This document shows, piece by piece, positions 1 through 6,214 of a stretch of 10,364 bases of DNA. Below the pieces are notes generated by a model, which was not told the origin of the DNA, did not search any database, and saw nothing but the letters and a program-made list of their open reading frames with translations. The position numbers were made by a program, and so were the translations under genes. Location: the NCBI GenBank assembly GCA_023424215.1, contig JAFAEC010000176.1, positions 1 to 10,364 on the forward strand. Direction: 5' to 3'. The stretch is from Pseudomonadota bacterium (GTDB taxonomy: Bacteria; Pseudomonadota; Alphaproteobacteria; Caulobacterales; Caulobacteraceae). Numbering within the stretch: position 1 is the stretch's first letter; each line of letters starts with the position of its first letter.

Positions 1-189
1 GCGGCGATGCGCCGCCCAGGCGGCCAGCGTCACAAGCGCCGCGGCCCCGACCAGCCAGGCGGCCATGTCCGGTCGCGCGGCGGCGAGACCGAGCAGCACG
101 ACCACGGGCACGCCGAAGCTGCCGACCGCCGTCCACAGCCGCGAGGCGGCAGGAGGGGCGACGGGCGAGGGGGCGGTGTCGAAGGGCAT
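1..189 (-). CDS. N-terminal part of an unidentified membrane protein (cut by window edge)
   Basis: A minus-strand reading frame starts at ATG 189-187 and stays open for 63 codons to the window edge, so the C-terminus is missing. The visible protein begins MPFDTAPSPVAPP, a short proline-rich cytoplasmic-looking stretch. Two hydrophobic segments follow, at about residues 24-40 (GSFGVPVVVLLGLAAA) and 44-60 (MAAWLVGAAALVTLAAWAA), which read as membrane helices. A second in-frame ATG lies at 222, adding 11 residues; neither start has a clear Shine-Dalgarno sequence. I do not recognise the family from this fragment. It is divergent from the ABC transporter pair, with about 130 bases between them. 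The residue pattern (alternating short loops and Ala/Leu/Val helices) supports real coding over the competing open frames on the other strand. Confidence 0.55.
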   Translation of the reverse strand, partial: MPFDTAPSPVAPPAASRLWTAVGSFGVPVVVLLGLAAARPDMAAWLVGAAALVTLAAWAAHRR

Positions 190-268
190 CGGTTGTCCGG
201 CGGCGAGTCTTGCTCCGAACATGACACGAATTTCATGACAAGCGCGCGGCGTTCGCGGCCCGGGCGGG

Positions 269-297
269 TTGTCAAACACCCTTTACACACCTACCAA
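269..297 (+). promoter_or_regulatory. Weak candidate promoter of the ABC transporter operon
   Basis: TTGTCA at 269-274 (5 of 6 to TTGACA) is followed after 17 bases by TACCAA at 292-297, a poor -10. An alternative -10 reading is CCTACCAA (290-297) against GCTANAWC. A start near 304 would give a leader of about 20 bases that includes the GGAGG at 314-318 ahead of ATG 323. Judged by eye only. Confidence 0.3.
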
Positions 298-322
298 GAC
301 AGGGCTGATCGACGGAGGGCGT

Positions 323-1285
323 ATGACGGCGGCTTTGACACTCGAGGGCGTGAACAAGCGCTACGGCGGCTTCCACGCCGTGCGGGACCTCAGCTTCGAG
401 GTCGAGAAGGGCAGCATCTGCGGCTTCCTCGGCCCGAACGGCGCGGGCAAGACCTCGACGATCCGCATGATCCTCGGCCTGCAACCGGCCACCGCGGGAC
501 GGATCGAGATCCTCGGCGCCGACGACGGACGCCGGGTGCGGGACCGCATCGGCTTCCTCCCGGAAGAGCGCGGCCTCTACAAGAAGATGACGCCCGTGGA
601 CGCCATCGCCTTCTTCGGCGCCCTGAAGGGCCTGCCGCTGGGCGAGGGGCGTCGCCGCGCCCGCGAAATGCTGGAGCAGCAGGGCCTCGGCGGGGCCAGC
701 CGCAAGAAGATGAAGGAGCTGTCCAAGGGCATGGCCCAGAAGGTTCAGCTCATCGCCGCCGTCGTGCACCGCCCGGAGTTCGTCATCCTCGACGAGCCGT
801 TCTCGGGGCTCGACCCCGTCAACCAGCAGGGGCTCGAGCAGATGATCCGCGGTCTCGCCGCCGACGGCGCGACGGTGCTGTTCTCGACCCATGTGATGCA
901 GCACGCCGAGCGGCTCTGCGACAAGGTCGTGCTGCTGGCCCGCGGCCGGAAGGCTTTCGAGGGCACGGTCGACGAGGCCAAGGCGACCTCGCGCCGCTTC
1001 CTGGAGCTGGAAGGCGCCATCGCCCCCGAACAGGCCGCCGGCCTGCCCGGCGTCTCGGGCGTGGAGGTGATCTCCGAGCAGGCCGGCGTGCGCGTGCTCA
1101 AGGCCGCCCTCGGCCCCGGGGCGCGCGGACAGGAGGCGCTCAAGGCGGCCTTCCTCGGGGGGCTGGACGTGCGGCGGTTCGACCTCCGCGAGCCGAGCCT
1201 GCATGACGCCTTCATCGACCTGACCGGCGACAATCCGGATCAGGACCAGTCCGTGAAGCTCGCCGGCGAGGAGGCCGCCCGATGA
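323..1285 (+). CDS. ABC transporter ATP-binding protein, NatA-like, with DUF4162-type C-terminus
   Basis: This 320-residue protein is the cytoplasmic ATPase of an ABC-2 type exporter. Visible motifs are Walker A GPNGAGKT (37-44), the Q-loop region ending FLPEERGLYKK (78-88), the signature LSKGM (133-137), Walker B with DEPFSGLD (157-164) and the H-loop STH (188-190). LSKGMxQKVQ in place of LSGGQ is usual in the NatA/YhaQ branch. Residues after about 215 form the extra C-terminal domain of that branch, ending near LHDAFIDLTGD. The ATG at 323 was chosen because GGAGG (314-318) sits 4 bases upstream; an upstream TTG at 269 in the same frame lacks such a site. The stop overlaps the permease start by ATGA (1282-1285), implying translational coupling. 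The family includes sodium and peptide or drug exporters; the substrate cannot be read from sequence. Confidence 0.95.
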   Translation: MTAALTLEGVNKRYGGFHAVRDLSFEVEKGSICGFLGPNGAGKTSTIRMILGLQPATAGRIEILGADDGRRVRDRIGFLPEERGLYKKMTPVDAIAFFGALKGLPLGEGRRRAREMLEQQGLGGASRKKMKELSKGMAQKVQLIAAVVHRPEFVILDEPFSGLDPVNQQGLEQMIRGLAADGATVLFSTHVMQHAERLCDKVVLLARGRKAFEGTVDEAKATSRRFLELEGAIAPEQAAGLPGVSGVEVISEQAGVRVLKAALGPGARGQEALKAAFLGGLDVRRFDLREPSLHDAFIDLTGDNPDQDQSVKLAGEEAAR

Positions 1286-2676
1286 ACCGCACCCTCCTGA
1301 TCGCCCGCCGCGAATACGCCGCCTACGCCAAGACCGTCGGCTTCTGGCTGTCCCTGCTCGCCTTCCCGCTGTTCGCCGTGCTGGGCGGGGCCGTGCCGAT
1401 ACTGATCAAGTCTTCCGAGCCGGTCCGCGCCGTCGCCGTGGTCGAGGAGGGGCCGCAGGCGACCGGCCTGGCCGCCGCCATCAACGACGCTCTCGCGCGC
1501 GACGCCGAGCGCCAGCAGGAGCGCGAGCGGCTGGCCAACGAGGCCGCCGAAAAGGCGACCGGCATGCCGATGAACGGCTCCAGCGCCGCCAAGGGGGCCT
1601 TCGCCCGTCTGTCCGGGCCGCGCCTGCGCATCGTCGCGACGCCCTCCGAGATCACGGAGGCGGCGCCCGGGACGGCGCGTGACGAGGTCGTGCGCCGCTA
1701 TCTCACCGACGAGACGCCTGAGGACCAGCGCCTCGACGCCGTCGTGTTCCTCACCCGCGACGCGCAAGGCCCGGGCGCCCGGGTCTGGACGGCCCGCGCC
1801 ACCGACGACGCGGTCGAGGATTTCGTCCGCGACGCCCTGCGCTCGGCCAACCGCAAGGCGGTGTTCGAGGGGGCCGGCATCGACCCGGTGGTGGTCGAGA
1901 ACGCCGAGAAGTTCCGCCCCGAGATCTCGGTCTTCTCGCCGAAGTCGTCGAGCGGCGGCGAGGTTTCGCTGCGGGACAAGCTGCCCACGGTCATCGGCAT
2001 GGCCGGCGGCTTCCTGCTCTGGTCGCTGATCATCACCGGCGCCTCGATCCTGCTGAACAGCGTGATGGAGGAGAAGTCGAACAAGATCCTCGAGGTGCTG
2101 CTGTCCTCGGCCTCTCCGATGGAGATACTCACCGGCAAGGTGCTGGGCGTGGCCCTGCTGACCATCACGGTTCTGGCGGGCTGGGGCGGCATCGGCGCGG
2201 TGGGGCTGGTCTCCTTCGCGCCCGACACGGCCGGCATGATCGGCGACATCCTGCTGACCGGCGGCATGCTCGGCTGGTTCGCCGCCTTCATGATCGGGGG
2301 CTACCTGATGTACGCCGTGCTGTTCGCCGCCATCGGCGCCTTCTGCGAGACGCCGCGCGACGCCCAGACCCTGATGGGGCCGATCATGATGATCCTCGTC
2401 ATCCCGATCATGACCATGTCCATGGCCATGACCACGCCGGACGCCCCGGTGGTGAAGATCCTGTCGTGGGTGCCGTTCTTCACGCCCTTCCTGATGATGG
2501 CCCGCCTGCCGTCCGACCCGCCGATGCTGGAGCTGATCGGCGCTATGGCCGGCATGTTCGCCTTCGCCCTGTTCATGGTCTGGCTGTCCGGCCGCGCCTT
2601 CCGCGCCGGCGCCCTGTCGGACGTGAAACTGAGCTGGAAGAGCTTCGCCGGGGCCATCCGGGGCGGCGGGAACTAA
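1282..2676 (+). CDS. ABC-2 family transporter permease, NatB-like
   Basis: This 464-residue protein is the membrane partner of the preceding ATPase. A first helix lies at about residues 20-43. A large region (about 44-232) follows, probably extracytoplasmic and rich in charged residues, including a Glu/Arg-rich helix near 75-92. About five more helices then follow, at roughly 234-258, 287-311, 320-352, 364-384 and 415-437. This topology is typical of ABC2_membrane_3 permeases. The family motif NSVMEEKSNKILEVLLSS starts at residue 259, just after the second helix, and forms the conserved cytoplasmic segment that contacts the ATPase. The start ATG overlaps the ATPase stop, so the two form an operon. 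One ATPase with one half-size permease suggests a dimeric exporter. Function beyond export is not visible. Confidence 0.95.
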   Translation: MNRTLLIARREYAAYAKTVGFWLSLLAFPLFAVLGGAVPILIKSSEPVRAVAVVEEGPQATGLAAAINDALARDAERQQERERLANEAAEKATGMPMNGSSAAKGAFARLSGPRLRIVATPSEITEAAPGTARDEVVRRYLTDETPEDQRLDAVVFLTRDAQGPGARVWTARATDDAVEDFVRDALRSANRKAVFEGAGIDPVVVENAEKFRPEISVFSPKSSSGGEVSLRDKLPTVIGMAGGFLLWSLIITGASILLNSVMEEKSNKILEVLLSSASPMEILTGKVLGVALLTITVLAGWGGIGAVGLVSFAPDTAGMIGDILLTGGMLGWFAAFMIGGYLMYAVLFAAIGAFCETPRDAQTLMGPIMMILVIPIMTMSMAMTTPDAPVVKILSWVPFFTPFLMMARLPSDPPMLELIGAMAGMFAFALFMVWLSGRAFRAGALSDVKLSWKSFAGAIRGGGN

Positions 2677-2692
2677 GGGCAAGCGAACCCAA

Positions 2693-2720
2693 CCCTCCTT
2701 CGGCCTTCGCCGAAGGAGGG
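2693..2720. terminator. Perfect 12-bp hairpin between convergent genes
   Basis: CCCTCCTTCGGC (2693-2704) pairs perfectly with GCCGAAGGAGGG (2709-2720) around a CTTC loop. It lies 16 bases after the permease stop and 11 bases before the stop of the facing gene. Neither side has a run of T, so it may be a bidirectional, non-canonical terminator or an mRNA 3'-end stabiliser. Confidence 0.6.
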
Positions 2721-2731
2721 GGCGGGCGCTC

Positions 2732-3103
2732 TCAGGCCCGCCGCTTCACCAGCGCCGCCGCGAACGCCAGCGCGAACCCGAGGTGGACGATCAGGAACAC
2801 CTTCGCCAGCTCCCGCGCCTCGCCGGACAGCACGCCGTGCACGTCGTTCAGCGCCACCGCCGCGAAGCCGACGGCGTTGGCGATCAGCACGGTCCGCAGC
2901 CACTCGCCGGCCGCGCCGCGCGACAGCCAGTTCAGCACAGCAATGCCGAGGAAGGGGCCGCCGAGCAGCCGCATCAGGGCCAGCAATTCGCTCGAGGCGT
3001 CCTCGGGCACTGCCCCGACGCCGAATCTTCGGGTGGCGAACATCAGCGCCAGCCCGACGACGGCCAGGTAGATCGACGAAAGGATCAGGGTCCAGCGCGC
3101 CAT
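2732..3103 (-). CDS. Small four-helix membrane protein of unknown function
   Basis: This is a 123-residue hydrophobic protein that I do not recognise with confidence. Four likely membrane helices are visible at about residues 4-24 (WTLILSSIYLAVVGLALMF), 42-60, 68-89 and 99-119, with a short KRRA tail. The layout resembles small integral-membrane families such as DUF4345-like proteins, but that is only an impression. The start at ATG 3103-3101 is supported by GGAGAG about 7 bases upstream; an in-frame start 12 codons earlier has no such site and would add a polar extension ahead of the first helix. The gene stands alone: it converges on the ABC operon and lies downstream of the rpsU terminator on the same strand, so it probably has its own promoter, which I cannot place. 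Confidence 0.75.
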   Translation of the reverse strand: MARWTLILSSIYLAVVGLALMFATRRFGVGAVPEDASSELLALMRLLGGPFLGIAVLNWLSRGAAGEWLRTVLIANAVGFAAVALNDVHGVLSGEARELAKVFLIVHLGFALAFAAALVKRRA

Positions 3104-3161
3104 GGGCTCTCTCCGTGTGCCTGTGTCCGGCGGGAGCATAGCGGGAGGCGGCCCCGATGCG

Positions 3162-3193
3162 AAAAGGGCCGCTCCGTTGCCGGAGCGGCCCTT
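3162..3193 (-). terminator. Rho-independent terminator of rpsU
   Basis: AAGGGCCGCTCCG (3164-3176) and CGGAGCGGCCCTT (3181-3193) form a perfect 13-bp stem with a four-base loop. Read on the minus strand, the stem ends in CCCTTTT, giving a short U tract. It starts 27 bases after the rpsU stop. Confidence 0.85.
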
Positions 3194-3219
3194 GATCGTT
3201 CAGCCTCAGCGGCCCGGTC

Positions 3220-3456
3220 TTACCGGCCGGGGCGCGGCTTCGGAGCCGGCAGCAGGCCTTCGCGCTGGGCGCGCTTGCGGGCCAGCTTGCGGGCGCGGCG
3301 CACGGCTTCCGCCTTCTGGCGGGCGCGCTTCTCCGAGGGCTTCTCGTAGTGCACGTGGCGCTTCATCTCACGGAAGCTGCCTTCGCGCTGCATCTTCTTC
3401 TTCAGGGCCTTCAGCGCCTGATCGACGTTGTTGTCGCGGACGAAAATCTGAACCAG
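3220..3456 (-). CDS. rpsU: 30S ribosomal protein S21
   Basis: This 78-residue protein matches bacterial S21, a small basic protein of the 30S subunit that acts near the 3' end of 16S rRNA during initiation. The N-terminus VQIFVRDNNVDQALKALKKK and the segment REGSFREMKRHVHYEKPSEK are the family hallmarks; the C-terminal third is a long Arg/Lys helix, as in alphaproteobacteria. The normal S21 start (MVQ...) falls on a CTG codon at 3456-3454, preceded six bases upstream by AAAGGAGAG. No ATG, GTG or TTG lies between that site and the conserved region, so I place the start at CTG. The stop is TAA and a strong terminator follows. It is divergent from the COQ9-family gene, an arrangement I recall from other alphaproteobacteria. 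Product is certain; the start codon is inferred. Confidence 0.95.
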   Translation of the reverse strand: MVQIFVRDNNVDQALKALKKKMQREGSFREMKRHVHYEKPSEKRARQKAEAVRRARKLARKRAQREGLLPAPKPRPGR

Positions 3457-3462
3457 GTGAAA

Positions 3463-3471
3463 CTCTCCTTT
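3463..3471 (-). promoter_or_regulatory. Ribosome binding site that fixes the CTG start of rpsU
   Basis: On the minus strand AAAGGAGAG is followed by TTTCAC and then CTG GTT CAG, encoding the expected (M)VQ start of S21. The six-base spacing is normal, and the next candidate start codons are far upstream without a comparable site. Confidence 0.8.
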
Positions 3472-3557
3472 GGCCGCCCGCCGCGTCCTGTGAGGGAGAC
3501 GGGCAGACAAATAAAATTCGTGCTCTCGAACCGGGGGCTCGCGAGTGAAGGCGGGCT

Positions 3558-3584
3558 GATACACGAGCCGCCCCGCACTGTCCA
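3558..3584 (-). promoter_or_regulatory. Candidate rpsU promoter
   Basis: On the minus strand TGGACAG (3584-3578), a 12-base spacer and CGTGTATC (3565-3558) fit the Caulobacter housekeeping layout TTGACgS - N10-14 - GCTANAWC imperfectly. In E. coli terms this is TGGACA - 17 - TATCAG. A start near 3550 would leave a leader of about 95 bases before the CTG codon. Found by eye, not tested. Confidence 0.4.
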
Positions 3585-3609
3585 GATCGTCGCGCCCGTT
3601 TGTGATGGG

Positions 3610-3638
3610 TCGAAACGCCCGGCGGACGGGCTTATGCT
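3610..3638 (+). promoter_or_regulatory. Candidate promoter for a leaderless COQ9-family transcript
   Basis: TCGAAA (3610-3615), 17 bases and TATGCT (3633-3638) each match the standard hexamers at 4 of 6 positions. Transcription would begin about seven bases after the -10, at the A of ATG 3645, which has no Shine-Dalgarno sequence. Weak matches, but mutually consistent. Confidence 0.3.
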
Positions 3639-3644
3639 GGCGCC

Positions 3645-4331
3645 ATGACCGACGCGCCACACCTGTCGAACGCCGAGCCCGAGGGAGACTGGGCGGACCG
3701 GATGGAACAGGCCGGTCTGGACGCCGCCGTCCGCCATGCGCCGCGCACCGGCTGGAACGGCCGGATGGTTCGCGCCGCCTGCGAGGAGCTGGATCTGTCG
3801 GTCGGCGACGAGGAGTTGCTGTTCCCCAACGGCGTCCGCGACCTCGCCGCCCTGCTGTCGCGCCGCCACGACGACCGGGCCATGGCCGCGCTCGCCGACG
3901 TCGACCCGGCGACGCTGAAGATCCGGGAGCGAATCGCCCGCGCCGTCTCGGCCCGCATGGAGGCCGGGTCCACCGACCTTGAGGCGACCCGCCGCTGCGC
4001 CGCCTTCCTCGCCCTGCCGACCAACGCCGACCTCGGCCTGCAACTGGCCTGGGAGACCGCCGACCTGCTGTGGCGCTGGGCCGGCGACACGGCGACCGAC
4101 TGGAACCACTACTCCAAGCGGGCCATCCTCTCGGGCATCCTGATCCCCGCCCTGACCATGCGCTGGTTCGACGGCAGGGAGCCGGCCGAAGCCTTCGTGG
4201 CCCGGCGGATCGAGAACGTCATGGCCTTCGAGAAGTGGAAGGCCGGCAAGGACTTCGACGGGCCGCTGCGGAAGATGACCGACGCGCTGGCGCGGATGCG
4301 CTACGGGGCGAAGGAAACGACGAACTCATGA
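3645..4331 (+). CDS. COQ9-family protein (ubiquinone biosynthesis)
   Basis: This 228-residue protein carries the COQ9 family hallmarks: LxLSVGDEELLFPNGVRDLAALL near residues 50-70, the RIARAVSARME segment, and the strongly conserved C-terminal stretch TDWNHYSKRAILSGILIP, starting near residue 147. COQ9 proteins have a TetR-like all-helical fold, bind isoprenoid lipids and assist COQ7-type hydroxylation in ubiquinone synthesis; in bacteria the role is inferred from the eukaryotic work. No signal peptide is seen, so it is probably cytoplasmic or peripheral at the inner membrane. The start ATG 3645 has no Shine-Dalgarno sequence; the ATG at 3634 is out of frame. The stop overlaps the next start by ATGA (4328-4331), suggesting coupling. 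It is divergent from rpsU, with 188 bases between them. Confidence 0.9.
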   Translation: MTDAPHLSNAEPEGDWADRMEQAGLDAAVRHAPRTGWNGRMVRAACEELDLSVGDEELLFPNGVRDLAALLSRRHDDRAMAALADVDPATLKIRERIARAVSARMEAGSTDLEATRRCAAFLALPTNADLGLQLAWETADLLWRWAGDTATDWNHYSKRAILSGILIPALTMRWFDGREPAEAFVARRIENVMAFEKWKAGKDFDGPLRKMTDALARMRYGAKETTNS

Positions 4332-4519
4332 CCCGACGGGTCGACAAGGCCGCATCCCCCCAGCGGTACGCAGGGCTCGTGGCGGTCGTTTCAGTGGGCG
4401 CCTTGGCGCTCGGAGCGGCGACATTCTACGCGGTGCAGAGGCTCAGCAAGGACGACTGCATCGCCGTCACCAGCACCATGCCGGATGGCTCGCGGATCAC
4501 GACGACGACCTGCTCCTGA
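4328..4519 (+). CDS. Small single-helix membrane protein, hypothetical
   Basis: A 63-residue open frame begins at the ATG that overlaps the COQ9-family stop codon (ATGA). The protein starts MTRRVDKAASPQR, a positively charged cytoplasmic-type segment. One hydrophobic helix follows at about residues 15-36 (GLVAVVSVGALALGAATFY), then a polar tail with two cysteines: DDC at 41-43 and the penultimate residue of TTTTCS. The two cysteines would lie outside the cytoplasm and could form a disulfide. I recognise no family. The coupled start, the coherent charge-helix-tail layout and the stop placed exactly against purK argue that it is real. Being cotranscribed with COQ9 hints at a membrane role near ubiquinone synthesis, but that is speculation. 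Confidence 0.65.
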   Translation: MTRRVDKAASPQRYAGLVAVVSVGALALGAATFYAVQRLSKDDCIAVTSTMPDGSRITTTTCS

Positions 4520-5599
4520 TCAGAGCGGCTTCACCCGGTTCACATGGCCCATCTTGCGGCCCGGCCGGGCCTCGGCCTTGCCGTAGAGGTGCAGGCGGGC
4601 GTCGGGTTCCGCCGCCAGCTCCCGCCACTGCTCGACCTCGTCGCCCAGCAGGTTGGTCATCTCGATGCGGGCGTGGGCCGCGGTGGGGCCCAGCGGCCAG
4701 CCCGCGATGGCGCGGATGTGCTGTTCGAACTGGTCGCAGGCGCAGCCGTCCTGGGTCCAGTGGCCGGTGTTGTGCACGCGCGGGGCGATCTCATTGACCC
4801 GCAGTTCGCCGTCGCCGAGGTCGAACAGTTCGACGCCCAGCACGCCGACATAGTCGAGGCCCCTGAGGATGGCCTCGGCGATCTCGACCGCTCGCGCCGC
4901 CGTCCGGGCGTCGACCGCAGCCGGGGCCACGGTGGTGCGCAGCACGCCGCCCTCGTGGACGTTCTCGCCCATGGGATAGGCGGCGATTTCCCCGTCGCGG
5001 CCGCGCGCGGCGATCACCGACAGTTCGCGCACGAAGTCCGCCTTCGCCTCCAGCACGGCCGGTCGTCCGCCGATGGCGTTCCAGGCGTCGGCGGCCTCGC
5101 CGGCGGCGCGCACCCAGACCTGGCCCTTGCCGTCGTAGCCCTCGCGCCGGGTCTTGAGCAGGGCGGGCAGGCCCAGCTTGCCGAGGCCGGCGACGAGGTC
5201 CTCGAGGCTGTCGACCGGGACGAAGTCCACCGTCGTCGCGCCGACGCTGTTGAGGAAGGTCTTCTCCTCGACGCGGTCCTGGGCCGCCGCCAGCGCCTTC
5301 GGGCCCGGCGACACAGTCGCGCCGCCCTCGATCAGCCGCTCGACCGAGGCGGCGGGAACGTTCTCGAACTCGAAGGTCACCGCCTGCGCCACCCGGCCCA
5401 GCACCGTCAGGGCCGTCGCATCGTCATAGGCGGCCACCAGCTGGCCCTGGGACACCCGACCTGCCGGGCAGTTCTCCTCGGGATCGAGGACGACGACGTT
5501 GAAGCCCAGCCGCGCCGCCGCCTGGCTGAGCATCCGGCCCAGCTGGCCGCCGCCGAGTATGCCGATGGTCGCGCCGGGGGGCAGGGGAGAGAGGCTCAC
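4520..5599 (-). CDS. purK: N5-carboxyaminoimidazole ribonucleotide synthase
   Basis: PurK joins AIR and bicarbonate using ATP to give N5-CAIR, a step of cytoplasmic purine synthesis. At 359 residues it has the usual length. The N-terminal pre-ATP-grasp fold opens with IGILGGGQLGRML (12-24). The ATP-grasp region includes LLKTRREGYDGKGQ near residue 146, FVRELSVIAARG near 190, and the metal/substrate segment NEIAPRVHNTGHW (269-281), matching the family's NEIAPRPHNSGHWT. The start is GTG at 5599-5597, immediately after the purE stop with no gap; GAGGA within the end of purE may serve as binding site. purE and purK therefore form a coupled operon. The stop abuts that of the small convergent gene through the palindrome TGATCA, with no terminator between them. 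Confidence 0.97.
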   Translation of the reverse strand: MSLSPLPPGATIGILGGGQLGRMLSQAAARLGFNVVVLDPEENCPAGRVSQGQLVAAYDDATALTVLGRVAQAVTFEFENVPAASVERLIEGGATVSPGPKALAAAQDRVEEKTFLNSVGATTVDFVPVDSLEDLVAGLGKLGLPALLKTRREGYDGKGQVWVRAAGEAADAWNAIGGRPAVLEAKADFVRELSVIAARGRDGEIAAYPMGENVHEGGVLRTTVAPAAVDARTAARAVEIAEAILRGLDYVGVLGVELFDLGDGELRVNEIAPRVHNTGHWTQDGCACDQFEQHIRAIAGWPLGPTAAHARIEMTNLLGDEVEQWRELAAEPDARLHLYGKAEARPGRKMGHVNRVKPL

Positions 5600-6091
5600 T
5601 CAGTCCTCGACCGTCTCGTGGACCGATTCGGTCTGCGCCGCCCGGAAGGCCGCCAGTCGCCCGGCCAGCGCGTCGTCCGACAGGGCGAGAATCTGGGCCG
5701 CGAGGATGCCGGCGTTCTTCGCGCCCGCCTCGCCGATGGCCAGGGTCGCGACCGGGATCCCGCCCGGCATCTGGGCGATGGAGAGCAGGCTGTCCATGCC
5801 CTTGAGCGCCTTCGATTCGACGGGGACGCCGAGCACCGGCAGTTCGGTCATCGAGGCGGCCATGCCCGGCAGGTGGGCGGCGCCGCCGGCTCCGGCGACG
5901 ATCACCCGGTAGCCCGCGGCCTTCGCGCCGGTGGCGAAGTCGTACAGCCGCCGCGGGGTCCGGTGGGCGCTGACCACCCTGGCCTCCCACGCCACCCCGA
6001 GCCGGTCGAGGGCGTCGGCGGCGTGCTTCATCGTCGGCCAGTCCGAGCGGCTGCCCATGATGATGGCCACGGGCGGGGTCGCGGTCGTCAT
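5600..6091 (-). CDS. purE: N5-carboxyaminoimidazole ribonucleotide mutase (class I PurE)
   Basis: PurE moves the carboxyl group of N5-CAIR to carbon 4 of the ring, giving CAIR for purine synthesis. The 163-residue protein has IIMGSRSDWPTM (10-21), SAHRTP with catalytic-region His43, and GAGGAAHLPGM with His73, matching the two histidines of bacterial class I PurE (H45 and H75 in E. coli). QMPGGIPVATLAIG and the AKNAGILAAQIL helix follow, so the enzyme looks intact. The start at ATG 6091-6089 was chosen because AAGGAG lies nine bases upstream and because the next in-frame start, 19 codons earlier, adds sequence outside the family's usual length. It is first in the purE-purK operon and divergent from the diguanylate cyclase gene. 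A promoter with an overlapping GANTC site is proposed just upstream. Confidence 0.97.
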   Translation of the reverse strand: MTTATPPVAIIMGSRSDWPTMKHAADALDRLGVAWEARVVSAHRTPRRLYDFATGAKAAGYRVIVAGAGGAAHLPGMAASMTELPVLGVPVESKALKGMDSLLSIAQMPGGIPVATLAIGEAGAKNAGILAAQILALSDDALAGRLAAFRAAQTESVHETVED

Positions 6092-6121
6092 GCGTCCGGG
6101 CTCCTTCGCGGAAAGCGGCGC

Positions 6122-6148
6122 GATACAGGACTCGCGTTGCGCCCGCAA
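6122..6148 (-). promoter_or_regulatory. Candidate purE promoter with an overlapping CcrM (GANTC) site
   Basis: On the minus strand TTGCGGG (6148-6142), a 12-base spacer and CCTGTATC (6129-6122) fit TTGACgS - N10-14 - GCTANAWC with a few mismatches. A start near 6115 gives a 24-base leader containing the AAGGAG site. GAGTC on this strand (6133-6129) shares its last base with the -10 element, so adenine methylation by CcrM could affect promoter use. A second GANTC is at 6185-6189. Confidence 0.4.
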
Positions 6149-6214
6149 CCGACGGCGTTAGGCTCGCCCTTGGCCGGGCGTGCTGAGTCGCCGGCCGGGG
6201 AGCGCCTTCCGACC

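Noticed and set aside
133..137. LSKGM in the ABC ATPase (residue numbers of that protein) in place of LSGGQ
   Set aside because: This variant is normal for NatA/YhaQ-type ATPases and is not a sign of an inactive enzyme.
7..1206. Long plus-strand open frame opposite and overlapping the ABC ATPase
   Set aside because: Arg/Gly/Pro-rich composition without domain structure; it is the shifted frame of the ATPase gene, a normal effect of very high GC.
1240..2682. 480-codon minus-strand frame across the ABC permease
   Set aside because: His/Gln/Gly/Arg-rich translation with no recognisable motif; the plus-strand permease has family motifs and membrane helices.
2693..2720. Perfect hairpin considered as an IS end or REP element
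   Set aside because: A single copy with no transposase, target duplication or second copy in the window; its position between convergent genes fits a terminator.
3500..3560. GGTTCGAG on the minus strand, resembling a tRNA T-arm
   Set aside because: The flanking bases do not pair as a T stem, and no acceptor, anticodon or D arm can be built around it.
4544..6214. Long plus-strand frame opposite purK and purE that runs into the GGDEF gene
   Set aside because: Upstream of 6215 it is the antisense of purK/purE. Only the part from 6215 on encodes a recognisable domain, so a giant fusion protein is not supported.
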